A stretch of DNA of 64,000 nucleotides from Actinokineospora pegani. GTDB taxonomy: Bacteria; Actinomycetota; Actinomycetes; Mycobacteriales; Pseudonocardiaceae. The stretch covers positions 103,950-167,949 of the forward strand of contig NZ_WHOL01000061.1 of the NCBI RefSeq assembly GCF_009745975.1. The letters run 5' to 3'. The position numbers and the translations under genes were made by a program. Below are positions 27,450-35,485 of this stretch, piece after piece. Below the pieces are notes generated by a model. That model was not told where the DNA came from. It worked only from the letters and a program-made list of their open reading frames with translations, and did no database searches. How positions within the stretch are numbered: the first letter of the stretch is position 1; the number at the start of each line of letters is the position of its first letter.

Positions 27450-28568
27450 GTGGACGGCGACCTCTCCTACGAACGGATCATCCCGGCGGACAAGTGGCTC
27501 GGCTGTGTGCTGGGCGGGGCGGTGGGTGACGCGCTGGGTGCGCCCGTGGAGTTCCTCACCGCGGACCAGATCCGGGAACGCTACGGGCCTGACGGGATCA
27601 GCGAACTCGACCGCGCGTTCGGCGGGGTGGGGCACATCACCGACGACACGCAGATGACGCTGTTCACCCTGGAGGCGATGATCCGGGGGCACGTCGGGCG
27701 CAGGCTCGGGTACTTCGACCAGCAGCCCGCCTCGGTCATCCAGCACGCCTACCAGCGCTGGTTCCACACCCAGGGCCCGGAGTGGCACCGGGCGGGTGGG
27801 TCGTACGCGATGGAGGCCGAGCCGGACGGGTGGTTGATCCGCGAGCGGGGGCTGTTCTCGCGCCGTGCGCCGGGGGGCACGGTGATGGGGGCGCTCAAGT
27901 CGTTCGCGGCGGGGGCTGAGCGGGGGACGATCAAGAACAAGATCAACGACTCGAAGGGGTGCGGGGCGGTGATGCGGGCGGCCCCGTGCGCGCTGTGGTC
28001 GGAGGACCCGCTCGACGCGTTCGTCGTGGCGGCGCAGTCCGGGGCGCTGACCCACGGCCACCCCAGCGGCTACCTGTCGGCCGGGGCGTTGGCGTTCGTG
28101 GTGCACCGGCTGCTCGACGGCGCTGACCTGCCCGCGGCGCTGACCGAGGTGCGTGCCGAGCTGATCACGTGGGACGACCACCAGGAGACGGTGGAGATCC
28201 TGGACAAGGCGGTCAAGCTCGCCGAGGCGGGCAGGCCGAGCCCGGAGGCCATCGCCGAGGAGCTGGGGGGCGGCTGGGTCGGGGAGGAGGCGCTGGCCAT
28301 CGCGGTGTGCGCCGCGCTGGTGAGCGACGACCTGGCCGACGCGCTGCGCTTGGCGGTCAACCACTCCGGGGACAGCGACTCGACCGGGTCCATCTGCGGC
28401 AACCTGATGGGCGCGATCCACGGCGCGCAGGCGATCCCGGCGGGCTGGCTCGACAAGCTGGAGCTGCGGGAGGTCATGGAGGTGCTGTGCCGGGACTCGC
28501 TGATCGAGTTCAGCACGGCCGACTCGCTGCAGATCCCCGACTGGCAGCGGCGCTACCCGGCCTGGTGA
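27450..28568 (+). CDS. ADP-ribosylglycohydrolase family protein
   Basis: A 372-aa enzyme of the DraG/ARH family, which removes ADP-ribose from proteins or small molecules using two Mg2+ ions. The N-terminal motif LGGAVGDALGAPVEFLT, the metal motif HITDDTQMTLFTLEAM and the C-terminal motif NHSGDSDSTGSICGNLMGA are all intact, so the metal-binding Asp/Thr residues are present. The GTG at 27450 is used because the longer frame runs through the DUF3558 remnant. It sits inside the type VII cluster, three frames before an NAD-glycohydrolase toxin, so a link to ADP-ribose metabolism is possible but unproven. Confidence 0.88.
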   Translation: MDGDLSYERIIPADKWLGCVLGGAVGDALGAPVEFLTADQIRERYGPDGISELDRAFGGVGHITDDTQMTLFTLEAMIRGHVGRRLGYFDQQPASVIQHAYQRWFHTQGPEWHRAGGSYAMEAEPDGWLIRERGLFSRRAPGGTVMGALKSFAAGAERGTIKNKINDSKGCGAVMRAAPCALWSEDPLDAFVVAAQSGALTHGHPSGYLSAGALAFVVHRLLDGADLPAALTEVRAELITWDDHQETVEILDKAVKLAEAGRPSPEAIAEELGGGWVGEEALAIAVCAALVSDDLADALRLAVNHSGDSDSTGSICGNLMGAIHGAQAIPAGWLDKLELREVMEVLCRDSLIEFSTADSLQIPDWQRRYPAW

Positions 28569-28602
28569 GATCCTTGCCGCAGACGACGCCCGAGGAGGCA
28601 CG

Positions 28603-29154
28603 GTGAGCACACCGTCATTCGGTGGGGACGGGTTCCGCACCGAGCAGGAGTTGCGCAGGTGGGCGGCTGACGTCGAGTCCAAGGCCCAGCGCTACCAGGA
28701 CATGCAGGCGCAGGTGGCGGCGGTGGTGATCACCGAGGCCTCGCGCGACGACGTGGTGCGGGTGACCGTCGACGCTTCCGGGTCGGTGACCGCGCTGGTG
28801 ATCGGCGACGAGCACACCCGCCTGTCCGGCGCGGAGCTGTCGAACGCGGTGCTCACGACCATGCGGCGGGCGCAGGCGCGGATCACCGGGGCGGTGGCCG
28901 AGGTGATGGAGCAGACCGTCGGCGACGACCCGGACACGGTCGCGGCGGTGGTCGGCAGCTACCGGGAGCGGTTCCCGGAACCGGAGCCGGAGGAGCTGCG
29001 TCACAGCGGCAGCGCTGTCGAGGAGATGACCTTCGACCGCCCTGCCGACGACGCGCAAGAGAGCCCGCGCCGACCGCCCCGACCGCCCCGACGGCCGCGA
29101 CCTGACACCGATGACGACGAGAACCCGTGGGGCGACGGGAACATCCTGCGCTGA
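28603..29154 (+). CDS. YbaB/EbfC-like protein of type VII loci
   Basis: A 183-aa protein. Residues 1-110 resemble the YbaB/EbfC fold: a long helix (ADVESKAQRYQDMQAQVAAV), strands DVVRVTVDASGSVTALVIGD, then a second helix (SNAVLTTMRRAQARITGAVA). The tail is Pro/Arg-rich. YbaB proteins bind DNA, but this longer actinobacterial variant is usually found beside WXG100-type genes, as here. The start is a GTG with AGGAGGCAC just upstream. Confidence 0.78.
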   Translation: MSTPSFGGDGFRTEQELRRWAADVESKAQRYQDMQAQVAAVVITEASRDDVVRVTVDASGSVTALVIGDEHTRLSGAELSNAVLTTMRRAQARITGAVAEVMEQTVGDDPDTVAAVVGSYRERFPEPEPEELRHSGSAVEEMTFDRPADDAQESPRRPPRPPRRPRPDTDDDENPWGDGNILR

Positions 29155-29190
29155 TCCCGCAGCGCAGGCCCTGCCACCCGGAGGTGTCCC

Positions 29191-29298
29191 GTGCCTGACG
29201 GCTACGGCGTCCTCGTCGACGAGCTCGGTGCCCACGCGCGCAGGCTCGACGCCCTGCACGACCGCCTGGACCAAGCGGTGCAGGCCGCCACCAGGTGA
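29191..29298 (+). CDS. WXG-like type VII substrate, first half (split gene)
   Basis: A 35-codon frame from a GTG at 29191 with GGAGGTG upstream, reading VPDGYGVLVDELGAHARRLD and ending QAVQAATR. This is the first helix of a roughly 100-residue helical-hairpin ESX substrate. The stop TGA overlaps a GTG in the -1 frame (GTGA at 29295-29298) that begins the second half. Either a one-base deletion (an expected extra C near 29291) broke the gene, or the halves are made as two coupled polypeptides. Confidence 0.6.
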   Translation: MPDGYGVLVDELGAHARRLDALHDRLDQAVQAATR

Positions 29299-29498
29299 CC
29301 CTCGGCTCGCAGGCGTACGGGGTCATCTGCCAGTTCTTCGTCCCGGTCGTGCAGGCGGTGAGCACGCCGGGGGTGGAGTCGATCTCCGCGGCGGCGCAGA
29401 CCATGACCGCGACCGCGGGCGGTGTCCGCGACACCGCGGGCTCCTACACCGGCACCGAGCAGGCGAACACGCAGCCGTTCGCGGGCGGTGGGCGATGA
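29295..29498 (+). CDS. WXG-like type VII substrate, second half (split gene)
   Basis: A 67-aa frame from the overlapping GTG: VTLGSQAYGVICQFFVPVVQ followed by ESISAAAQTMTATAGGVRDT and a Gly-rich end. It supplies the turn and second helix missing from 29191-29298; TLGSQAYGVICQFFVPVVQA looks like a conserved core. Its stop overlaps the toxin ATG (ATGA). As a target-recruiting helical protein it would be expected to pair with the N-terminal domain of the toxin for ESX export. The function is inferred from position. Confidence 0.6.
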   Translation: MTLGSQAYGVICQFFVPVVQAVSTPGVESISAAAQTMTATAGGVRDTAGSYTGTEQANTQPFAGGGR

Positions 29499-31132
29499 GC
29501 AGCCCGTTAGTCGCCGAACGGCAGGACTCGACCAAGGGCTACACCGGCATCGGCATCGCCGAGTCGGCTGTCGACGTCTACAACGGCGTGCAGAACGGCT
29601 CCTGGGTCGAGGGCGGGCTGGGCGTGCTGGGCAGCGGCCTCGAGGTGCTGTCGCTGGCGCTGGACCCGCTGGGCACCCTGGGGCAGTACGCCGTGTCGTG
29701 GCTGATCGAGCACATCAAGCCCCTGCGGGACGCGCTGAACTGGCTGGCCGGGGACGCCGACCAGATCGCGGCGTACGCGGCGACCTGGAAGAACGTGCAG
29801 AACGCGGTGTCCTCGGTCGCCGAGGAGTTCCGCACCGAGGTCGCCGCGGGCACCGCGGGCTGGGCGGGCCCGGCCGCCGACTCGTACCGGCAGAACACCG
29901 CCGCGCAGACCGAGCACATCACCGCGGCCGCCTCCGGGGCCGGGACGATCGGCACGGTCGTCGAGGTCGTCGGCGCGCTGGTGGGCACCGTGCGCGGGAT
30001 CGTGCGCGACCTGGTGGCCGAGTGCATCTCGACGCTGCTGATCCGCCTGCCGCAGTGGCTGGCCGAGGCGGGGCTGACGCTGGGCCTGGCCACCCCGCAC
30101 ATCGTGGCCTCGGCGTCGGCGCTGATCGCGCGCTGGGTCAACCGGATCACCGAGGTCATCACCAAGCTGACCCGGTCGGTGGAGAAGCTGCGGCCGATCA
30201 TGGCCAAGCTGGGCGAGATCTGGGAGGCCATCAAGTCGGGCCTGCGCAAGCTGCGCACCGGCTCCACCGGCCCGGACACCCCGAACCCCCCGTCGCCGGT
30301 GCGCCAGGCCCCGACCGACGTGCCGCCCGCCAAGCCGCAGACCCCCGACCTGGACACCACCCCGCCGTCGACGACGACCCCGAGCAGCGTGGACGCGCCG
30401 ACCAGCCAGACCCCGGGGACCACGCCCAGCAGCGCCAACCCACCCCCGGTCTCCCACGTCGACCCACCGGCCGACCCGGGTGCCACCACCCCGAACAGCA
30501 CCACCACCGACACCCCACCGGTCATCCCCCGCGACTACGACGCGAGCGGCAAGACCATCCCGACCAACCAGCTCCAGCACCCGCACGCGGGCCTGATCAA
30601 CGACGACCTGATCACGGCGGCCAGGAACAACCCCAACCGCGAGGCCATCATCAACACCAACGGCGTCCCCGGCGACCACCCGGCGGTCCGCGACCTGCTC
30701 CCACCCACCTACGACCCGCACGCGGGCCTGGGTGAGGCGGGCTGGAACCAGCAGTACTGGCCCGGCGGCGAGACCGGCAGGTACGGCAACCGCCTCCTGG
30801 AGTGGCCGGACGGCCAAGCCCACCCCCAGGGCTTCGACAGCCCCGAGGCCCGCACCCCCGGCGTCCTCACCCCCGGTCAGACCATCGACCGCTTCGGCTC
30901 CGCGCGCGGCGACTTCGTCTCACCCGCTGACACGCCGTACCCGCAACGCGGTCTGCCGCCGGACAACCTCGACAACGGCTACCACCAGTACGAGGTGCTC
31001 CGTCCGCTACCGGTGTGGGAAGGTCCCATCGCCCCGGCCATGGGCCAACCGGGCGGCGGCACGCAGTACGTGCTCCCGCACTCGGTGGTCGACCTGATCA
31101 ACGCCGGCTATCTGAGGGAGATCCCGCTGTGA
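29495..31132 (+). CDS. Type VII-exported TNT (NAD+ glycohydrolase) toxin
   Basis: A 545-aa polymorphic toxin. Residues 1-260 are helical with a WXG-like turn (GWAGPAADSYRQNTAAQTEH), 265-345 is a Pro/Thr-rich linker, and about 430-545 is a TNT domain (DUF4237), the NAD+-destroying fold of M. tuberculosis CpnT. It shows YGNRLLEWPDGQAHPQGF, DRFGS, PYPQRGLPPD, YHQYEVLRPLPV and GQPGGGTQYVLP. The residues matching CpnT Arg757, Arg780, His792 and Gln822 are R466, R485, H497 and Q524, with similar spacing, so the enzyme looks active. The ATG overlaps the preceding stop, and its own stop overlaps the small gene after it. Confidence 0.9.
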   Translation: MSSPLVAERQDSTKGYTGIGIAESAVDVYNGVQNGSWVEGGLGVLGSGLEVLSLALDPLGTLGQYAVSWLIEHIKPLRDALNWLAGDADQIAAYAATWKNVQNAVSSVAEEFRTEVAAGTAGWAGPAADSYRQNTAAQTEHITAAASGAGTIGTVVEVVGALVGTVRGIVRDLVAECISTLLIRLPQWLAEAGLTLGLATPHIVASASALIARWVNRITEVITKLTRSVEKLRPIMAKLGEIWEAIKSGLRKLRTGSTGPDTPNPPSPVRQAPTDVPPAKPQTPDLDTTPPSTTTPSSVDAPTSQTPGTTPSSANPPPVSHVDPPADPGATTPNSTTTDTPPVIPRDYDASGKTIPTNQLQHPHAGLINDDLITAARNNPNREAIINTNGVPGDHPAVRDLLPPTYDPHAGLGEAGWNQQYWPGGETGRYGNRLLEWPDGQAHPQGFDSPEARTPGVLTPGQTIDRFGSARGDFVSPADTPYPQRGLPPDNLDNGYHQYEVLRPLPVWEGPIAPAMGQPGGGTQYVLPHSVVDLINAGYLREIPL

Positions 31133-31383
31133 ACCTGCAAGCACTGGGCACCGCCCTGGACTCGATCGGCATCGAGCCGAGGGTCGTGGCCTTGGGATCG
31201 CGCGACGAGCAGTGCTGGTGCGTCCACGCCGCGGGTGATGGCGCGGGGTGGGTTGTGTACTGGATGGAGCGGGGGCAGCGCAACCACCTGGTGGCGCTGC
31301 CGGATGAGAGCTCGGCGTGTGAGTACCTGTTGGGGAAGCTGGCCTACTCGCAGCTCATCGCTGGGCGGCTTGGGCTGCGCTGA
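31129..31383 (+). CDS. Candidate immunity protein for the TNT toxin
   Basis: An 84-aa cytosolic protein starting at a GTG that overlaps the toxin stop (GTGA). It reads VNLQALGTALDSIGIEPRVV, then EQCWCVHAAGDGAGWVVYWM and ACEYLLGKLAYSQLIAGRLG, an alpha-beta-alpha pattern without membrane segments. A producer of a cytotoxic NADase needs a neutralising partner, and immunity genes lie directly after the toxin. It is much shorter than the M. tuberculosis antitoxin IFT (about 176 aa) and I recognise no similarity to it. The immunity role is inferred from position and size only. Confidence 0.7.
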   Translation: MNLQALGTALDSIGIEPRVVALGSRDEQCWCVHAAGDGAGWVVYWMERGQRNHLVALPDESSACEYLLGKLAYSQLIAGRLGLR

Positions 31384-31433
31384 CCCCCGAGAGCAGCAGG
31401 TTGCTCTGGGGTGGATCGGCTTGTCCAGGGGCC

Positions 31434-32855
31434 CTAGCTGCGAGAGTGAGCGTCAAGGACGTGAGCCACCGCCGCGGTGACGCGTTTCGCGTGTTTCACG
31501 TGAAGCCATTCGTTGGGCACGTGAGCGTTGGAGTCAGCACCCAGAGCCCCGGTGATCACGAACTGGGCAGCGGGGTACTCGTCGGCGAGCAGCCCCATGA
31601 AGGGGATGGAGCCGCCCAGGCCGATCGTGCGCCAGGGCGAGCCGTCGAACACGTGAGCAGAGGCCTGGTCCAGAGCATCGTTGAGCCACGGGGCGAGGGC
31701 GGGCGCGTTCCAGCCAGGGGCGGACTCGGAGCGGGTGATCTCGACTGTGGCGCCGTAGGGGACGTCCTCGGTGAGGGTGCGTTCGAGTACGGCGAGGGCG
31801 TGCTCGTGGTCGGCCGTGGGGGGGAGGCGGAAGCTCAAGGTCAGGGTGGTGAACGGGCGCAGGACGTTGCCCGCGTCGAGCGGTTCGGGGAAGCCGGACG
31901 CGCCGATGACCGACAGGGTGGGGCGCCAACTGTTGTTGAGCAGGAGCTCGACCTCGTCTTCGGTGACGGGGCGGGTGGCGTCTGCCAGGGGGAAGGCGTT
32001 GACGATCGCGCCGGGGGCTGAGCGGGCAGTGGCGGCGGCCTCGGCGGCGCGGTCGTCGGGGATGTCGACGTGCATCTCCTTGAGCCGGATCTCGCCGGTC
32101 TCGCTGTCCTCCAGGCGGTCGAGCAGGTGGCGGGCGATCCGGAAGGAGCTGGGGACCACACCGCTGGCCAGGCCCGAGTGGGCTCCGGCGTCCAGGACGC
32201 GGACCGTCAGGTCGACCGAGACCATGCCGCGCAGCGACGTGGTCAGCCACAGCCGCTCGTAGTCGTTGCCGCCGGAGTCCAGGCAGACGACCAGCGACAC
32301 CGTGCCCAGGCGGTCGGCGAGGTGGTCGAGGTAGGCGGGCAGGTCGGGGGAGCCGGACTCCTCGCCCGTCTCCAGGATGAGCACGCAGCGGCCGTGCGCG
32401 CCGCCCGCCGCGCGGACGGCCTCGATCGCGGCCGTCGCGGCGTAGCCCGCGTAGCCGTCGTCGGCGCTGCCGCGGCCGTAGAGCCTGCCGTCGCGCAGGA
32501 CCGGGGTCCACGGGCCGAGGCCCTCGGCCCAGCCGCCGACCGGGGGCTGCTTGTCGAGGTGGCCGTAGAGCAGGGCGGTGCCGGTGTCCGGGGCGCCGGG
32601 GGTGGCGGGGACGTCCACGAGCAGCAGCGGGGTGCGGTCCGGCAGCCGGACGACCTCGACCTCGGCGCCCTCGACGCCGCGGCCGGTGATCCAGGCGCGC
32701 AGGTGCTCGACGGCCGCGTCGAGGTGGCCCGCGCTCGACCAGGCCGGGTCGAAGGCCGGGGACAGCGCCGGGATGGCGACGAACTCGGTCAGGCTGGGCA
32801 GGATCTCGGCGTCCCAGAGGCGGGCGATCGTCTCGTTCGCTGCTGCGGTGTCCAC
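31434..32855 (-). CDS. M20-family dipeptidase
   Basis: A 473-aa zinc aminoacyl-peptidase of the M20/M25/M40 family (carnosinase/Dug1-like). Di-zinc site motifs are LLYGHLDKQPPVGGW (His and the catalytic Asp), LYGRGSADDGYAGYAATAAI (bridging Asp) and LILETGEESGSPDLPAYLDH (catalytic Glu pair). The dimerisation insert spans about 205-330. It acts in the cytosol on di- and tripeptides. A single gene, transcribed towards the toxin cassette and separated from the bkd operon by a 375-bp gap. Confidence 0.92.
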   Translation of the reverse strand: MDTAAANETIARLWDAEILPSLTEFVAIPALSPAFDPAWSSAGHLDAAVEHLRAWITGRGVEGAEVEVVRLPDRTPLLLVDVPATPGAPDTGTALLYGHLDKQPPVGGWAEGLGPWTPVLRDGRLYGRGSADDGYAGYAATAAIEAVRAAGGAHGRCVLILETGEESGSPDLPAYLDHLADRLGTVSLVVCLDSGGNDYERLWLTTSLRGMVSVDLTVRVLDAGAHSGLASGVVPSSFRIARHLLDRLEDSETGEIRLKEMHVDIPDDRAAEAAATARSAPGAIVNAFPLADATRPVTEDEVELLLNNSWRPTLSVIGASGFPEPLDAGNVLRPFTTLTLSFRLPPTADHEHALAVLERTLTEDVPYGATVEITRSESAPGWNAPALAPWLNDALDQASAHVFDGSPWRTIGLGGSIPFMGLLADEYPAAQFVITGALGADSNAHVPNEWLHVKHAKRVTAAVAHVLDAHSRS

Positions 32856-33230
32856 AGGTCAATCCTGCCACCCGCTACCGACAACTTCCCGTGACCCGCT
32901 CGTAACCCCGAGAATCAATGTGTTGTAGGTCACCACATGGTCGCGTTGGGTGATCCACCCGTCCGCGGGCGCCGCGTTGAGCAGGTCCGATCGCAGGCTA
33001 CTCCGAGGCCCAATCGTCGGTCATCCAAACGTTTTCCCAGCTCAGAAGCCCCCTGTGGACAACTTCCGACACTCGTCGCCTCGTTCGGCCATGCTGTGCC
33101 GTGTCAGGATGTGAGAGGAAACCCGTCGCGTCGACGGTGGCCAACGCCACTACCCAGGCCACGGTGCCGGACGGCGCTGCCGACCACCGCCACGAGCGGT
33201 CGGCCGGCTCAACCCACGAGGAGAGGCACT
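32856..33230 (+). promoter_or_regulatory. 375-bp divergent region upstream of the bkd operon
   Basis: No gene is credible here. It carries the divergent promoters of the peptidase and the 2-oxoacid dehydrogenase operon. At 32919-32933 the 15-mer TGTGTTGTAGGTCAC matches 13 of 15 bases of the palindrome arm at 9570-9584. The Shine-Dalgarno of the E1alpha gene (GAGGAGAGG) closes the region. Confidence 0.45.
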
Positions 33231-34451
33231 ATGTCGACCCCCGAACAGTGGACGCAACCAGCGCCACGGGGCGGCCCGGCGGCCACGGCGGCCGCGCCGA
33301 CGTCCGAGCAGGTGATCGCGGGCCTGCGCGCGACCAGCGAGGGCGGCCCGGAGCTGGTCCAGCTCCTCACCCCGGAGGGTGAGCGGGTCCGCAACGCCGA
33401 GTTCGACCCCTACATCGCCGACGTGACCGCCGAGGACCTGCGCGGGCTCTACCGCGACATGGTGCTGGTGCGCCGCGCCGACCGCGAGAGCAACGCCCTT
33501 CAGCGCCAGGGGCAACTGGGCATCTGGGTCCCGCTGCTGGGCCAGGAGGCCGCGCAGATCGGCGCCGGGCGCGCGATGCGGCCCGCCGACATGGCCTTCC
33601 CCTCCTACCGCGAGCACGGCGTGGCCTGGTGCAAGGGCATCAAGCCGACCGAGCTGCTCGGCATCTTCCGCGGCACCGACCACGGGAGCTGGGACTCCAA
33701 CGCCACCCGCTTCCACCCGTACACGATCGTCATCGGCAACCAGGTGCTCAACGCCGCAGGCTACGCCATGGGCCAGAAGTTCGAGGGCAAGGTGGGCAAC
33801 AGCGGGGACCTGGAGAGCACCAACGAGGCCACCATGGTCTTCTTCGGCGACGGCGCGACCTCCCAGGGCGACGTGCACGAGGGCTTCGTCTGGGCGGCGG
33901 TCTACGACGCGCCGCTGGTGTTCTTCTGCCAGAACAACCAGTGGGCCATCTCCGAGCCGACCGAGCGCCAGACCCGCCTGCCGCTCTACCAGCGCGCCCG
34001 CGGCTACGGCTTCCCCGGCATCCGGGTCGACGGCAACGACGTGCTGGCCACCCTCGCGGTCTCCCGGTGGGCGCTCGACACCTGCCGCCAGGGCAACGGG
34101 CCGGTGCTGATCGAGGCGTTCACCTACCGGATGGACGCGCACACGACCACCGACGACCCGACCCGCTACCGGCTCTCCGACGAGCTGGAGGCGTGGAAGC
34201 TCAAGGACCCGATCGAGCGGGTGCGCGCCTACCTGATCCGGCACGAGCACGCCGAGCCCGGGTTCTTCGAGCAGGTGCAGGCCGACGCCGACGAGCTGGC
34301 CGCCGAGCTGCGCGAGTTCTGCTTCGCCATGCCCGACCCGCCGGTCGAGCAGATGTTCGACCACGTCTACGCCGAGCCCAGCCCGGCGCTGGGGGTCCAG
34401 CGCGACGAGTTCCTGGCCTACCAGGCCGGGTTCGCCGGAGGTGAGCACTGA
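33231..34451 (+). CDS. bkdA: Branched-chain 2-oxoacid dehydrogenase E1 alpha
   Basis: A 406-aa E1 alpha subunit; with E1 beta it decarboxylates 2-oxoacids from Val, Leu and Ile using thiamine diphosphate. The ThDP motif is FFGDGATSQGDVHEGFVWAA followed by FFCQNNQWAISEP; other marks are MVLVRRADRESNALQRQGQL, FPSYREHGVAW and TYRMDAHTTTDDPTRYR. The ATG at 33231 has GAGGAGAGG upstream. An N-terminal extension of about 40 residues resembles actinobacterial BkdA. A pyruvate-specific E1 is possible, but the operon with a BkdC-like E2 favours branched-chain substrates. Its stop overlaps the E1 beta start. Confidence 0.88.
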   Translation: MSTPEQWTQPAPRGGPAATAAAPTSEQVIAGLRATSEGGPELVQLLTPEGERVRNAEFDPYIADVTAEDLRGLYRDMVLVRRADRESNALQRQGQLGIWVPLLGQEAAQIGAGRAMRPADMAFPSYREHGVAWCKGIKPTELLGIFRGTDHGSWDSNATRFHPYTIVIGNQVLNAAGYAMGQKFEGKVGNSGDLESTNEATMVFFGDGATSQGDVHEGFVWAAVYDAPLVFFCQNNQWAISEPTERQTRLPLYQRARGYGFPGIRVDGNDVLATLAVSRWALDTCRQGNGPVLIEAFTYRMDAHTTTDDPTRYRLSDELEAWKLKDPIERVRAYLIRHEHAEPGFFEQVQADADELAAELREFCFAMPDPPVEQMFDHVYAEPSPALGVQRDEFLAYQAGFAGGEH

Positions 34452-35482
34452 TGGCCGCACCCGTGCAGGAGCAAACCGCTCAGGTGAGCGAGCCGTCGGT
34501 GCGCTCGCTGACCCTGGGCAAGGCGCTCAACCTGGGCCTGCGCACCGCGATGGAGGCCGACGACAAGGTCATCGTCATGGGTGAGGACGTCGGCAAGCTC
34601 GGCGGCGTCTTCCGCATCACCGACGGCCTGCAGAAGGACTTCGGCGAGCACCGCGTGCTGGACACGCCGCTGGCCGAGTCCGGGATCATCGGCACGGCCG
34701 TCGGCTTGGCCGTGCGCGGGTTCCGGCCGGTGTGCGAGATCCAGTTCGACGGGTTCATCTTCCCCGGCTTCGACCAGATCGTCAGCCAGGTCGCCAAGCT
34801 GCACAACCGCACGCTGGGCCGGGTCAAGGTGCCCATGGTGATCCGGGTGCCCTTCGGCGGGGGCATCGGCGCGGTCGAGCACCACTCGGAGTCGCCGGAG
34901 TCGTACTTCGCCCACACCGCCGGGCTCAAGGTGGTCTCCTGCTCGAACGCCGTGGACGCCTACTGGATGATCCAGCAGGCGATCCAGTGCGACGACCCGG
35001 TGCTGTTCTTCGAGCCGAAGAAGCTCTACCACTCCGGGTTCATGAAGGCCGAGATCGACACCGCGGCCACCCCGGCGCCGCTGTTCGCCTCGCGGGTGCT
35101 GCGCCGGGGGACAACCGCGACGGTGGTGGCCTACGGGCCGTCGGTGAAGGTGGCGCTGGACGCGGCGACCGCCGCCGAGGAGGACGGGCACTCGCTGGAG
35201 GTCATCGACCTGCGGTCGCTGTCGCCGCTGGACCTGGGTCCGGTGTTCGAGTCGGTGCGCCGCACCGGGCGGCTGGTCGTGGTCAGCGAGGCGCCGTCGG
35301 AGTCGTCGCTGACCTCCGAGGTGGCCGCGCGGGTGCAGCAGGAGTGCTTCTACTCGCTGGAGGCCCCGGTGCTGCGGGTGGCGGGCTTCGACGTGCCCTA
35401 CCCGCCCGCGAAGCTGGAGGAGCACTTCCTGCCCGACCTGGACCGGGTGCTCGAGGCCGTCGACCGCTCGCTGGCGTGGTGA
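34451..35482 (+). CDS. bkdB: Branched-chain 2-oxoacid dehydrogenase E1 beta
   Basis: A 343-aa E1 beta subunit. It shows the transketolase-like central domain with VIVMGEDVGKLGGVFRITDG, AESGIIGTAVGLAVRGFRPV and RVPFGGGIGAVEHHSESPES, and the C-terminal domain with VIDLRSLSPLDLGPVFESVR and LRVAGFDVPYPPAKLEEHFL. It forms the alpha2beta2 E1 enzyme with the preceding product. The ATG overlaps the E1 alpha stop; E2 follows after three bases. Confidence 0.93.
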   Translation: MAAPVQEQTAQVSEPSVRSLTLGKALNLGLRTAMEADDKVIVMGEDVGKLGGVFRITDGLQKDFGEHRVLDTPLAESGIIGTAVGLAVRGFRPVCEIQFDGFIFPGFDQIVSQVAKLHNRTLGRVKVPMVIRVPFGGGIGAVEHHSESPESYFAHTAGLKVVSCSNAVDAYWMIQQAIQCDDPVLFFEPKKLYHSGFMKAEIDTAATPAPLFASRVLRRGTTATVVAYGPSVKVALDAATAAEEDGHSLEVIDLRSLSPLDLGPVFESVRRTGRLVVVSEAPSESSLTSEVAARVQQECFYSLEAPVLRVAGFDVPYPPAKLEEHFLPDLDRVLEAVDRSLAW

Positions 35483-35485
35483 GCG

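Noticed and set aside
27065..27529. An intact 154-aa gene
   Set aside because: It lacks a ribosome-binding site and any export signal, and its end overlaps the well-supported ADP-ribosylglycohydrolase start; it is kept as a remnant only.
29281..29298. Programmed -1 frameshift in the WXG-like gene
   Set aside because: No slippery heptamer of the X-XXY-YYZ type is present at CCACCAGGTGA, so a coupled restart or mutation is more likely.
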